A stretch of 15,520 nucleotides of DNA from DAISWL01 sp036826375 (GTDB taxonomy: Bacteria > Patescibacteriota > Saccharimonadia > Saccharimonadales > HK-STAS-PATE-42): NCBI GenBank assembly GCA_036826375.1, contig DAISWL010000015.1:1-15520 (forward strand), read 5' to 3'. A program made the position numbers and the translations under genes. Shown in pieces: positions 6,304 to 12,957 of this stretch; positions within the stretch are counted from its first letter, which is position 1; each line of letters begins with the position of its first letter. The notes under the pieces were generated by a model. That model searched no databases, was not told where the DNA came from, and worked only from the letters and a program-made list of their open reading frames with translations.

Positions 6304-6540
6304 TTAGGCCTGCTCGCCCGGGAATAAAGAGTGTTCCAAAACCGTTGCTGATGCTCTATTAACCATTGGGTTAGTCTGGACAGGCCGCCCATTAACCTTA
6401 ACAGCTTCCTTACCGATATGATGTTCTATAGATACTTCATGCCCAACGAGCTCACAGGCTTTCCGCCCTAAGGCTCCACATCGGTTGGGGTCACAGCCTT
6501 CTGCTTCAAAAACTAACTCCCAGGGGGAGGAGCACCCCAC
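6304..6540 (-). pseudogene. Unidentified ORF, possibly disrupted or phase-variable
   Basis: The ORF from GTG 6540 gives 78 residues ending SLFPGEQA. The same frame stays open upstream to about 6741 without a usual start codon, adding about 67 plausible residues including VVETRHCNHDFSRVLLALAG and CTAKSFEFNGG. The combined product has several Cys residues and no family I recognise. Two routes could explain the missing start. An ATG at 6716 reaches this frame only if the 7-G run at 6683-6689 gains one base. Alternatively, an in-frame ATG at 6810 (reading MVKLNNIRVFGLDIGHLSDS) is cut off by TAA (6750-6748) and TAG (6744-6742). The upstream 200 bp are unusually G-rich. It may be a decayed gene, a contingency locus or a sequencing error. 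It ends just beyond the rplL terminator. Confidence 0.4.
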
Positions 6541-6664
6541 GCTACTGGAGCCGCCATTGAATTCGAAAGATTTGGCCGTACACCCTTCAGTCGCCCCGGC
6601 TAACGCTAATAAAACACGGGAGAAGTCATGATTACAATGTCTAGTTTCAACTACAATATATGGG

Positions 6665-6679
6665 GGCTGGGGCCCAGCC
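6665..6679. repeat. GC-rich inverted repeat
   Basis: GGCTGGG and CCCAGCC flank a single G, in a locally G-rich patch that also contains G5 runs (6662-6666 and 6693-6697) and the 7-G run at 6683-6689. It lies inside the open but start-less frame described for 6304-6540. As RNA it would be a tight hairpin. Confidence 0.7.
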
Positions 6680-6812
6680 TCTGGGGGGGTACGGGGGATT
6701 TTATTCTTAAGAACATAGCTATATGCTAGCGAATAAAATGTCTAGTGTTAACTATCGCTGAGGTGGCCAATATCCAGACCAAAGACCCGTATGTTATTAA
6801 GCTTAACCATTA

Positions 6813-6821
6813 TGTTATAAT
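6813..6821 (+). promoter_or_regulatory. Extended -10 promoter of the aldolase gene (leaderless)
   Basis: TGT-TATAAT is a perfect -10 with the TGn extension. The ATG of the aldolase gene begins at 6828, only six bases after the hexamer, so transcription should start at or next to the start codon. No Shine-Dalgarno is present, in agreement. The spacer region contains the dispersed motif TTAAGCTTAA (6797-6806). Confidence 0.75.
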
Positions 6822-6827
6822 TACAAT

Positions 6828-7739
6828 ATGAATTTAACTATTAGAGAAATTAAAGATAATTGTTTGAGGGCGCGGCATCTAATGCAACGTACCCGAGCAC
6901 AGAAGTTTGCAGTTGGAGCTTTCAATATTGATAATCAAGAGACCTTAATTGCGGTGGCAAGGGCGGCATCTAAGCTTAATGCCCCTGTTTTGATAGAGGT
7001 CAGCCACGGAGAAGTTAAAGCTTTAGGGCTTGATAACATCCGCGATATGGTAGATAACTACAAGCGTGAATACGGTATTGAAGTTTACTTAAACTTAGAT
7101 CATTCTCCAAGCGTAGCAGATTGCATCAAAGCTATTGATCATGGATTTGAATTTATTCATATTGATATATCTCAAGCCGACCATGATGCTAGCCAAGATG
7201 ACATTATTGAAGCTACCAAGCAAGTGGTAGATTACGCCAGATTCACGGGCGCTATTGTAGAAAGCGAGCCCCATTACTTTGCTGGTGGTTCTAATTTTTT
7301 TGATAAAGATATAGATTATGAAGAAATTAAAAAAACTTTTTCTAGCCCCAGCGTAGCTACTTACTTTTGTAAGAAAACTGGGATTGACACTTTCGCCGCT
7401 GCGGTAGGGAACCTACATGGTAAATATAAAGTTCCCAAGCAGTTAGATTTAGCCCTGCTAACTGAAATTAGAAATTCTATAGAATGCAACATCTCATTGC
7501 ACGGTGGGAGCGGGACTCCAATCCATTTTTATAGCGAGGCTGCTCATATTGGAGTAAGTAAAATTAACATCAATAGTGATATGCGCATAGCGTTTAGGAA
7601 AGGACTGGAGAAGGTTTTAGAGCAAAACCCCGATGAATACGCTGTGATTAAGCTTATGGAAAAAGTAAAAGATGAAGTTCAGCAAGTGGTAGAAGATAAA
7701 ATAGCCGCTTTCGGATCTAGCAATAAGGCGGTAATTTAA
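6828..7739 (+). CDS. fba: Class II fructose-bisphosphate aldolase family protein
   Basis: 303 residues. Class II (metal-dependent) aldolases cleave fructose-1,6-bisphosphate to dihydroxyacetone phosphate and glyceraldehyde-3-phosphate. Visible motifs are AVGAFNIDN near residue 28, LNLDHSPS with Asp91 and metal-binding His92, HIDIS at 111-115, VESEP at 144-148, GNLHGKY with His198, SLHGGSGTP with His225, and INSDMRIAF near 248. The C-terminal helix ends with AAFGSSNKA, matching the usual FGS ending. Tagatose-bisphosphate aldolases share these motifs, so fructose bisphosphate is the default rather than proven substrate. It is transcribed alone from a leaderless promoter, with the start-less minus-strand ORF region upstream. 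Confidence 0.9.
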   Translation: MNLTIREIKDNCLRARHLMQRTRAQKFAVGAFNIDNQETLIAVARAASKLNAPVLIEVSHGEVKALGLDNIRDMVDNYKREYGIEVYLNLDHSPSVADCIKAIDHGFEFIHIDISQADHDASQDDIIEATKQVVDYARFTGAIVESEPHYFAGGSNFFDKDIDYEEIKKTFSSPSVATYFCKKTGIDTFAAAVGNLHGKYKVPKQLDLALLTEIRNSIECNISLHGGSGTPIHFYSEAAHIGVSKININSDMRIAFRKGLEKVLEQNPDEYAVIKLMEKVKDEVQQVVEDKIAAFGSSNKAVI

Positions 7740-7751
7740 CTAGCAAATAGA

Positions 7752-7760
7752 TGCTATACT
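7752..7760 (+). promoter_or_regulatory. Extended -10 promoter for the five-helix membrane protein
   Basis: TGC-TATACT. It predicts a start near 7767 and a leader of about 39 nt containing the strong Shine-Dalgarno AAGGAGG (7791-7797), unlike the leaderless neighbours. Confidence 0.65.
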
Positions 7761-7805
7761 TAGGTTATATAGGTACACTTTTATAAATATAAGGAGGAGA
7801 AATTA

Positions 7806-8507
7806 ATGCAAGACAACCAACAGCAAATTACTAATAATGAGCTAGCTGATGATAATAAGCCAGAACTTAACCAGAATAGACCGTGGTACGAAAAAACCAA
7901 TATCTACTACTTAGAGTTTTGCATCATGTTCTTTTTGCTGGTCGTAATTTCTGTCACTGTACCGATCGGAATCTACAGCTCTTTTGAATCGCTTTCTGGA
8001 GCTAGCTATAGCTGGCAAGGTTCACTTTGGGCGGGATCTATACTTTTGCCAACTGCTTTTCTTTTTGCTCCGCTTTATTTAAGAACAAGAATGGATGAGG
8101 CCTATGATGATGAAAAACAAAAGAACGGGCTGAAACTAGTTTTTGTGATAATGTTTAGCGTTGTAGCTATTATAACCTCTCTAATTTTAATTAGTAATTC
8201 AATATATTCACTAGGCTCCGCTATAAAGGATAATTCCACCAACAGATTATTAAGTAGCGCTCTACCAGCATTTTTAACAAGCTTAAGTTTAGCATTTCTA
8301 ACTATATCCGTAGCTAAAAAATCCAAGCCCGGTTCTACAACTGTATTTACTGCAATGTTATTCATTTTAATATTTGGCTTTGGCCTGTTTTCAGTTATTG
8401 TAGGCGTCGGCGGTGGTGGAGTACGTAATAAAAATTGCCAAACTGGATATAAGTATTCTGAAAATAAAGATGCTTGCGTAATAGATTACAACTACAACCG
8501 TTACTAG
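7806..8507 (+). CDS. Five-helix membrane protein of unknown function
   Basis: 233 residues, no family recognised. The N-terminal 33 residues are polar and rich in Asn and Gln. Five hydrophobic segments follow at about 35-58, 74-92, 110-131, 150-170 and 178-200. The last contains a Gly-rich stretch (GVGGGGV). A 27-residue polar tail carries two Cys (211 and 224) 13 apart and several Tyr. With a cytoplasmic N-terminus the tail would be outside, where the two Cys could form a disulfide; this is inference. AAGGAGG lies 8 nt before the ATG, giving good initiation. It stands between the aldolase gene and tRNA-Asp with its own promoter. Confidence 0.7.
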   Translation: MQDNQQQITNNELADDNKPELNQNRPWYEKTNIYYLEFCIMFFLLVVISVTVPIGIYSSFESLSGASYSWQGSLWAGSILLPTAFLFAPLYLRTRMDEAYDDEKQKNGLKLVFVIMFSVVAIITSLILISNSIYSLGSAIKDNSTNRLLSSALPAFLTSLSLAFLTISVAKKSKPGSTTVFTAMLFILIFGFGLFSVIVGVGGGGVRNKNCQTGYKYSENKDACVIDYNYNRY

Positions 8508-8551
8508 CAGTATTAACACTTCAATATTTGTTGCTAAACTTAATGTTTTTA

Positions 8552-8560
8552 TGATACTAT
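8552..8560 (+). promoter_or_regulatory. Extended -10 promoter of tRNA-Asp
   Basis: TGA-TACTAT, with TTGCTA (8531-8536) 18 nt before the hexamer as a -35. Start expected near 8567, about 14 nt before the mature tRNA. Copies of the 9-mer lie at 8535 and 8564. Confidence 0.5.
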
Positions 8561-8580
8561 TACTTAAGTTTAGCCAGTTT

Positions 8581-8658
8581 GGGCTCGTGGTACAGCTGGC
8601 CTAGTACGCCTCCCTGTCACGGAGGAGATCGCCGGTTCGAATCCGGTCGGGCCCGCCA
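8581..8658 (+). tRNA. tRNA-Asp (anticodon GTC)
   Basis: Full cloverleaf of 78 nt. The acceptor stem pairs GGGCTCG (8581-8587) with CGGGCCC (8648-8654), with one U-G pair. The D stem is GTAC/GTAC. The anticodon stem CCTCC (8609-8613)/GGAGG (8621-8625) encloses CTGTCAC with GTC at 8616-8618. The T arm is GCCGG-TTCGAAT-CCGGT. Discriminator G8655 is followed by an encoded CCA (8656-8658). Confidence 0.95.
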
Positions 8659-8748
8659 TTCGACTCGTAAACTCGCTCATGGCTACAGCCATATGCGATT
8701 CAAATAAACTCCTCGGTTTGAGGAGTTTATTGCTTATAGAGTCGAATG
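8657..8748. repeat. 10-bp inverted repeat enclosing the post-tRNA terminator
   Basis: CATTCGACTC (8657-8666, overlapping the last two bases of tRNA-Asp) is repeated in inverse as GAGTCGAATG (8739-8748). Between them are a small hairpin, ATGGC-TACA-GCCAT (8679-8692), and the strong terminator. Downstream is the imperfect tandem GTGAACGAAGTGAATCGAAG. The arrangement between a tRNA end and a GIY-YIG gene suggests a mobile or formerly mobile unit. Confidence 0.7.
8702..8731 (+). terminator. Terminator after tRNA-Asp
   Basis: A perfect 12-bp stem, AATAAACTCCTC (8703-8714) with GAGGAGTTTATT (8720-8731), and loop GGTTT. The A/T-rich outer part of the stem makes it bidirectional in form. There is only a short T-run after it. 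Confidence 0.8.
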
Positions 8749-8774
8749 CACTGAGTGAACGAAGTGAATCGAAG

Positions 8775-8783
8775 TGCTAAAAT
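8775..8783 (+). promoter_or_regulatory. Extended -10 promoter of the GIY-YIG gene (leaderless)
   Basis: TGC-TAAAAT, with the ATG at 8790, six bases after the hexamer. No Shine-Dalgarno is present, so the mRNA is probably leaderless. Confidence 0.6.
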
Positions 8784-8789
8784 TAAATT

Positions 8790-9056
8790 ATGTATAGAGT
8801 ATATATTTTAAGAAATTCCGAGAACAAGCTATATATCGGCCAAACAAGCGATATTCTAGAAAGATTAAAGAGACATAACTCCGGCAACGGTGCAGATTTC
8901 ACCAGAAAGAACTTAAAGGATTTTAAAATAGTGTACACTGAAAACTATCAAACCCGTACGGAAGCAATGCAAAGAGAATCACAGTTAAAAAGATGGTCTC
9001 GAATAAAGAAAGAGGCTTTAATATCTGGAGATCTTAAAAAGCTAAAAGAAAGTTGA
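8790..9056 (+). CDS. Small GIY-YIG nuclease-domain protein
   Basis: 88 residues consisting of one GIY-YIG domain (COG2827/UPF0213 type). The motif appears as VYILRNSENKLYIGQTSD, where YIL and YIG form the two halves, followed by the catalytic Arg in ILERLKRHN, then FTRKN, and the metal-binding Glu in EAMQRESQLKRWSR. Such stand-alone domains are common in Patescibacteria and of unclear role; relatives cut DNA in repair, restriction or homing. It sits directly after the hairpin-rich DNA that follows tRNA-Asp and has its own promoter and terminator. The only TGA stop among the confident genes ends this ORF. Confidence 0.9.
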   Translation: MYRVYILRNSENKLYIGQTSDILERLKRHNSGNGADFTRKNLKDFKIVYTENYQTRTEAMQRESQLKRWSRIKKEALISGDLKKLKES

Positions 9057-9059
9057 ATT

Positions 9060-9084
9060 AAAACTCTAGAGATACTAGGGTTTT
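9060..9084 (+). terminator. Terminator after the GIY-YIG gene
   Basis: AAAACTCTAG (9060-9069), loop AGATA, CTAGGGTTTT (9075-9084). As RNA this gives a 10-bp stem with one U-G pair, ending in four U. Confidence 0.75.
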
Positions 9085-9151
9085 GTATTGTGAGCGCCAG
9101 CGAAAGATTCGAATTATCTACAAGATGCTTTGTACTTATTGAATCATGCTT

Positions 9152-9157
9152 TATAAT
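9152..9157 (+). promoter_or_regulatory. -10 box of the ABC-2 exporter operon (near-leaderless)
   Basis: A perfect TATAAT, with the ATG at 9166, eight bases later. TTGTAC (9130-9135) is a possible weak -35 with a 16-nt spacer. The dispersed motif TTAAGCTTAA (9157-9166) fills the space between -10 and start codon. Confidence 0.6.
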
Positions 9158-9165
9158 TAAGCTTA

Positions 9166-10077
9166 ATGTTAGTGATTAAAACCAAAAACTTAAGCAAAAA
9201 ATATTCTCATAAATACGCTGTTGAAAATTTAAACTTAGAGGTTGAATCTGGGGAGGTATTTGGTTTTTTAGGCCCTAATGGAGCCGGTAAAACTACCACC
9301 ATTAAGATGCTCATGAACCTGATTAAGCCTAGTGGCGGAACGGTTAGCATCTTCAATCAAGAAATTAAGTTTAATGATTTTAAGTTTAAATCTAAAATTG
9401 GTTTTTTGGATAGTGAAATAAATTTGCCCGAATCTGAAAGCTTAAATTCTGTTTTAAAAATAATAAAGAACCTGAACCCGTCAGATCATAAATTCTTCAA
9501 TAAACTAGTTGAGGAATTAGGGATAGGGGAACAGGCTGATTCTGCTATTTCCGATCTTTCAAAAGGAACACGTCAGAAAGTGGCAATCGTGTTATCTATG
9601 GCTCACAACCCAGATCTATTGATATTAGATGAGCCAACTGAGGGGCTGGATCCTTTAGCCCAAGAGGTATTTTACAAGTTAATATTAAAAAGAAAAGCTG
9701 ATGGCAAAACTACCTTCTTTTCATCTCATAACTTGAATGAAGTTCAAAAAGTATGCACTAAGGTAGCCTTTATAAAAGATTCCAAATTAATTAAAATTCA
9801 ATCCATTAAAGATGAGGACTTGGAACTAGGCGGAAAAATTTTCACTCTCAGCCTCAAACGAAATGTTAAAAATACTGATTTAGCTAAACTTAAATCTGCC
9901 GGAGCCAAGCAGATTGAAACATCCGCCAACCTTAACCAAATATCTTTTTTAGTTGATTCTGATTTAGGACCAATTTTAGCCGTAGCCTCAGAGCTGAATC
10001 CGGATGATATCGAGATTAAAGCCCAAAGTTTAGAGCAAGTGTTTTTAAAACTTTATGAAAAGGGTAGCGAGGAGTAA
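9166..10077 (+). CDS. ABC-2 type exporter, ATP-binding subunit
   Basis: 303 residues. Walker A GPNGAGKT is at 36-43, the signature LSKGTRQK replaces the usual LSGGQ-like box (this SxG variant is common in ABC-2 ATPases), Walker B is LLILDEPTEGLDP, and the switch His is in SSHNLNE. The C-terminal 90 residues form an accessory domain typical of drug/antibiotic-type ABC-2 ATPases. It pairs with the membrane subunit that starts 5 nt after its stop. Substrate cannot be told from sequence; family members export peptides, polyketides or drugs. Five full copies of the dispersed motif lie in or at the edge of the gene region (9157, 9365, 9380, 9885 and, just beyond, 10102). Confidence 0.92.
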   Translation: MLVIKTKNLSKKYSHKYAVENLNLEVESGEVFGFLGPNGAGKTTTIKMLMNLIKPSGGTVSIFNQEIKFNDFKFKSKIGFLDSEINLPESESLNSVLKIIKNLNPSDHKFFNKLVEELGIGEQADSAISDLSKGTRQKVAIVLSMAHNPDLLILDEPTEGLDPLAQEVFYKLILKRKADGKTTFFSSHNLNEVQKVCTKVAFIKDSKLIKIQSIKDEDLELGGKIFTLSLKRNVKNTDLAKLKSAGAKQIETSANLNQISFLVDSDLGPILAVASELNPDDIEIKAQSLEQVFLKLYEKGSEE

Positions 10078-10082
10078 TCGTT

Positions 10083-10880
10083 ATGAATTTGAAGCAATCA
10101 TTAAACTTAAGTGCTTTTTTAATTAAATCTAAAACTAAGATGATTTTGATATACGCACTAATTATAATCATTACCAATCTTTTAGTAATTACACCGTATA
10201 GCTCAACCTCTAATTTAGATCTTGGTAGCCTCATCAGCAGTTTGCCTGAAGCCTACAAAGCTTTTTTTGGCGATCTAAACTTGATGTCAACCTCAACCGG
10301 CTTTTTAGCAGTTAAAAACTTCAGCCTTATTTATCCTATGATCCAAGTTATTTTAGGAATCAGCCTGGCTACATCTTTTTTTGGAAAACTGAAGACAGTT
10401 GGCTTCTTTAAGTTTATAGTGAGCAGACCTATTTCTAGAACTAACATCTACTTCACCGTAAGCCTATCTTATTTATTCATTATGTTACTGATGAACCTCA
10501 TCAACTTTTTCAGCATCATCGTTATAGCTAAATTCAGTAATTTTAGTATAGATTATTCTAATCTGCATCTTGCCTTAATATCGCTAAACTTAATGTCAAT
10601 GGTTGTTGCTGGTTTTTGCGGATTATTGGCAATTCAGTTCGAACAAGAACTAGCCATTGGAATGGGTTATTACTTCTTTTTCCAGAACTACATTTTAAGC
10701 TCGTTAGTAACGCTTTTTCCAACTGTTACTAAGCTTAAGTATCTTTCTATATTCCATTATTATGATTATCAGAACAACTTGTTCGGGAATTCTAACCCAA
10801 CTTATTTTATGATACTAGCCGGGTTAATTATCATGATGTTACTGTTAGGCTTAATCTCTTTTAAAAATAAAGATTTTTAG
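10083..10880 (+). CDS. ABC-2 type exporter, membrane subunit
   Basis: 265 residues with about six hydrophobic segments (about 20-38, 75-95, 120-145, 160-182, 190-212 and 240-260). A long first extracytoplasmic loop lies between segments one and two. The amphipathic LKTVGFFKFIVSRPISRTNIYF before the third segment is like the coupling region of ABC-2 permeases (SRPISR is a common motif there). AGGAG (10070-10074) lies 8 nt before the ATG, inside the end of the ATPase gene, so the two are translationally linked. It would form the pore with the ATPase as a dimeric exporter. Confidence 0.88.
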   Translation: MNLKQSLNLSAFLIKSKTKMILIYALIIIITNLLVITPYSSTSNLDLGSLISSLPEAYKAFFGDLNLMSTSTGFLAVKNFSLIYPMIQVILGISLATSFFGKLKTVGFFKFIVSRPISRTNIYFTVSLSYLFIMLLMNLINFFSIIVIAKFSNFSIDYSNLHLALISLNLMSMVVAGFCGLLAIQFEQELAIGMGYYFFFQNYILSSLVTLFPTVTKLKYLSIFHYYDYQNNLFGNSNPTYFMILAGLIIMMLLLGLISFKNKDF

Positions 10881-10882
10881 AC

Positions 10883-10912
10883 TTGCAGATTACGCCGATT
10901 CTCCTGCATAAT
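10883..10912 (+). promoter_or_regulatory. Promoter of tRNA-Thr
   Basis: TTGCAG (10883-10888), an 18-nt spacer and CATAAT (10907-10912). The expected start is near 10919, about 23 nt before the mature tRNA. Confidence 0.55.
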
Positions 10913-10941
10913 AGTATAGCCTCGCGGAAAGATTATAGCCC

Positions 10942-11017
10942 GCCGTCTTAGCTCAGTTGGTAGAGCAGCACATTCGTAACGTGCAGGTCGCCGGTTCGAT
11001 CCCGGCAGACGGCTCCA
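10942..11017 (+). tRNA. tRNA-Thr (anticodon CGT)
   Basis: 76-nt cloverleaf. The acceptor stem pairs GCCGTCT (10942-10948) with AGACGGC (11007-11013), and the D arm is GCTC-AGTTGGTA-GAGC. The anticodon loop TTCGTAA (10973-10979) has CGT at 10975-10977, on stem GCACA/CGTGC. That stem has an A-C mismatch at its loop end (10972 with 10980). The T arm is GCCGG-TTCGATC-CCGGC. Discriminator T11014 is followed by an encoded CCA (11015-11017). Confidence 0.93.
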
Positions 11018-11043
11018 TTAAGCCAGAACTTGAAACTTAAAGT

Positions 11044-11760
11044 TTAGTAGTCTCCTTTTGAATAATAATACTTTTTTTCTTCAAAAATAAAATCACCTTT
11101 AAAGTACCTCGTCTTATCTTTATCTAGCCCCTCGAAATATTTCTTAAGCTTAAGTTTAATATCACCAGGTCTTATCCAGATGTTCCTACCACCTTCAAAT
11201 TCCTCAAACATATCCCCCTTAACATCGTAGCAGTGAACTATATTGAAAATTTTATCCTCTAATAATTGACCTGTTTCTTGGCTATAATCAAGTTTATGTT
11301 CTATGCCCACTAACTTAAGCTTAGCACTGAGGTTAGTTTCTTCTTTTAGTTCTCTCCCGGCACATTCTATGATAGTTTCACCCCAACGTATTTTCCCGGA
11401 TGGCAAACCCCAGAATCCATAGAATGGTTGCTTTAAGCGCTGCTGGGCTAATATTTCTAAATCAGATCCCTTTCCCCTTGTTACAACTAGTAAAACCGCA
11501 ACTTTCGGCTGCCGCTCAATTGTATTATTGTCGGTATCTAGCTTATTCGCATATTCTTTGCCCTTTAAACTTAGGCTATATCTGCCTTTTTCTATTCTTT
11601 CTACTAAGCCTAATTCTATCAACTTATTAACATGGAAGTTGAAATGATCACTAGTTAAGTTTGTTTGGGCTTGCATATCGCTAAAGCTGGCTGAAGGTTT
11701 AAATAGAAGTTCTCGCAATATTGCTGTTTGGGCATCGTGGATCTTTAATTCTATCGCCAT
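11044..11760 (-). CDS. Winged-helix/NUDIX two-domain protein, possible regulator
   Basis: 238 residues. Residues 1-75 form a winged helix-turn-helix of the ArsR/MarR type (DMQAQTNLTSDHFNFHVNKLIELGLVERIEKGRYSLSLKG spans it), followed by a NUDIX domain from about 86. The NUDIX box runs from G122 to L144: GX5E, then REL, then EETNL, where the usual Gly near the end is Asn. That change may weaken catalysis, so it could be a sensor like NrtR, although NrtR has the domains in the opposite order. It is divergent from the alpha/beta hydrolase gene, with a 14-bp palindrome between them that could be its operator. The Shine-Dalgarno is weak (AAGG 13 nt upstream). It ends 27 nt from tRNA-Thr, convergent. 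Confidence 0.85.
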   Translation of the reverse strand: MAIELKIHDAQTAILRELLFKPSASFSDMQAQTNLTSDHFNFHVNKLIELGLVERIEKGRYSLSLKGKEYANKLDTDNNTIERQPKVAVLLVVTRGKGSDLEILAQQRLKQPFYGFWGLPSGKIRWGETIIECAGRELKEETNLSAKLKLVGIEHKLDYSQETGQLLEDKIFNIVHCYDVKGDMFEEFEGGRNIWIRPGDIKLKLKKYFEGLDKDKTRYFKGDFIFEEKKYYYSKGDY

Positions 11761-11835
11761 TTTAAATTTTCTTGCCTTTCCTATATTTTAGGTTTAATAC
11801 CCTCAAGCTTAACCTAACTGAAAATAATAATCTAG

Positions 11836-11849
11836 TAAAGTGCACTTTA
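11836..11849. promoter_or_regulatory. 14-bp palindrome, candidate operator
   Basis: TAAAGTGCACTTTA is a perfect palindrome in the 129-bp space between the wHTH-NUDIX gene and the hydrolase start. It ends one base before the TTGCAA -35 of the hydrolase promoter. This is a typical place for a repressor site; the divergent wHTH protein is the natural candidate to bind it. Confidence 0.6.
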
Positions 11850-11850
11850 G

Positions 11851-11879
11851 TTGCAAAAAACTAAAAAAGATTGTAATAT
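11851..11879 (+). promoter_or_regulatory. Promoter of the alpha/beta hydrolase gene
   Basis: TTGCAA (11851-11856), a 17-nt spacer and TAATAT (11874-11879). The start is predicted near 11886, within about four bases of the ATG at 11890, so the transcript is leaderless or nearly so. The 9-mer TAAACTTAA (11880-11888) lies between. Confidence 0.6.
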
Positions 11880-11889
11880 TAAACTTAAC

Positions 11890-12939
11890 ATGCACCATTT
11901 CGAGCCACACGAACTAAGACGTTGGGGAACGGATAACCCCAGCCAGGTTTTGGTTAGTGTGCATGGCTTCGCTGGTGGATCTGAAGATTACGCCAGATTA
12001 GCCCAAAAATTAACTAAAACTAACTCCGGCTTACAAGTTGTCAGTTACGACAGAAAAAGAAACCCAAATATTAAGCCTCCTAGAATTGAGGGTACAGGGG
12101 CAATTCAAGCTAATGCGGCAGAACTGCTTATAGTTTTAGGTGAATCGGCTCAAAGTGACCGAATCAATAAATTAAGTTTAGCGGGTCATTCTTTAGGTGG
12201 GCCGATTATAGCCGCAGCCATTAGCATGGTTTATAGCCATAACTTACCCGAGAGCCTATCTAATGAGCAGCCTCGATTAGCCCAGATACTAGATCATGCT
12301 CCGCTAAACTTAATTGCTCCGGCTGGGTTCACTGATGCCTACGCCCTGATGCCCACCTCTGGTTTTGCGGCTCATTCTCTAGCAAAAGCCATCTTCAATG
12401 GCGCCAAAAGCATAGTAGCTGATGCCGATGGGCCAGCTGAGTTTTGGGCCCAGCGCCAGAGAGCGATAAGAGCGGCTAGCTATCTTTCTAAGTTTAAGTT
12501 TAGCTTAGAGGAATGTATTGATGCCTGTGGCCCCCAAACTATGCAAACCTTTGCAGCCGGGTATGTGAATCCTGGTAATGTATCTATATTCAGTTATAGA
12601 AATGATGAGATATTCTCAAGTTCAAAAATTTATTATAGACTGAAAAACCCCGATATACGCGGAACCGATTTTGCAGTATACGAAGCCCTAAAAAGCTTAA
12701 ACCCGAGAGAAGCTGCTGCTCTAATGAGCCACTTAAGCTTAGCGGGAACAGCTGGTTTTATGGCACTGAGAGCTGCAGGTATTTTCGCATCTGAAAATGA
12801 ACATAACGATCCGTTCAACGCCGAACAAGAGAAAGCTTTAGCTCAAATCCGCCACATAACCCTAAGGGGCAACCACACAACACCTCTAACAAATGAAGGC
12901 GCCCGAGCTTTGGCCGAACACATTAAGCTTGCAGCCTAA
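11890..12939 (+). CDS. Alpha/beta-hydrolase fold protein (lipase/esterase-like)
   Basis: 349 residues from ATG 11890. A TTG at 11851 is in frame but overlaps the promoter, so the ATG is preferred. The fold shows SVHGFAGG (23-30, oxyanion-hole region), a nucleophile elbow GHSLGG with Ser101, a likely acid Asp239 in YRNDE, and a likely catalytic His329 in LRGNHTTP. No signal peptide or membrane helix is seen, so it is probably cytoplasmic. A cap region of more than 100 residues lies between nucleophile and acid. Substrate is unknown; it could be a lipase, thioesterase or other hydrolase. The divergent wHTH-NUDIX gene and shared palindrome suggest regulation. The ABC exporter gene begins 18 nt downstream. 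Confidence 0.85.
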   Translation: MHHFEPHELRRWGTDNPSQVLVSVHGFAGGSEDYARLAQKLTKTNSGLQVVSYDRKRNPNIKPPRIEGTGAIQANAAELLIVLGESAQSDRINKLSLAGHSLGGPIIAAAISMVYSHNLPESLSNEQPRLAQILDHAPLNLIAPAGFTDAYALMPTSGFAAHSLAKAIFNGAKSIVADADGPAEFWAQRQRAIRAASYLSKFKFSLEECIDACGPQTMQTFAAGYVNPGNVSIFSYRNDEIFSSSKIYYRLKNPDIRGTDFAVYEALKSLNPREAAALMSHLSLAGTAGFMALRAAGIFASENEHNDPFNAEQEKALAQIRHITLRGNHTTPLTNEGARALAEHIKLAA

Positions 12940-12941
12940 TA

Positions 12942-12950
12942 TGCTAAACT
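12942..12950 (+). promoter_or_regulatory. Extended -10 promoter of the ABC half-exporter gene (leaderless)
   Basis: TGC-TAAACT, with the ATG at 12958, seven bases after the hexamer and no Shine-Dalgarno. The dispersed motif GCTAAACTTAA (12943-12953) itself supplies the -10 here. Confidence 0.5.
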
Positions 12951-12957
12951 TAAAACT

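Noticed and set aside
8102..8365. 87-aa minus-strand ORF within the five-helix membrane protein gene
   Set aside because: Antisense to a gene with a strong Shine-Dalgarno and promoter; no start signals of its own.
11033..11046. AAACTTAAAGTTT as a terminator between tRNA-Thr and the NUDIX gene
   Set aside because: The palindrome leaves only one central base and no T-run, so it cannot form a useful hairpin; it is mostly a variant of the dispersed motif.
11851..11889. Longer hydrolase start at TTG 11851
   Set aside because: This stretch contains the -35 and -10 of its promoter, so it is probably not transcribed as coding sequence.
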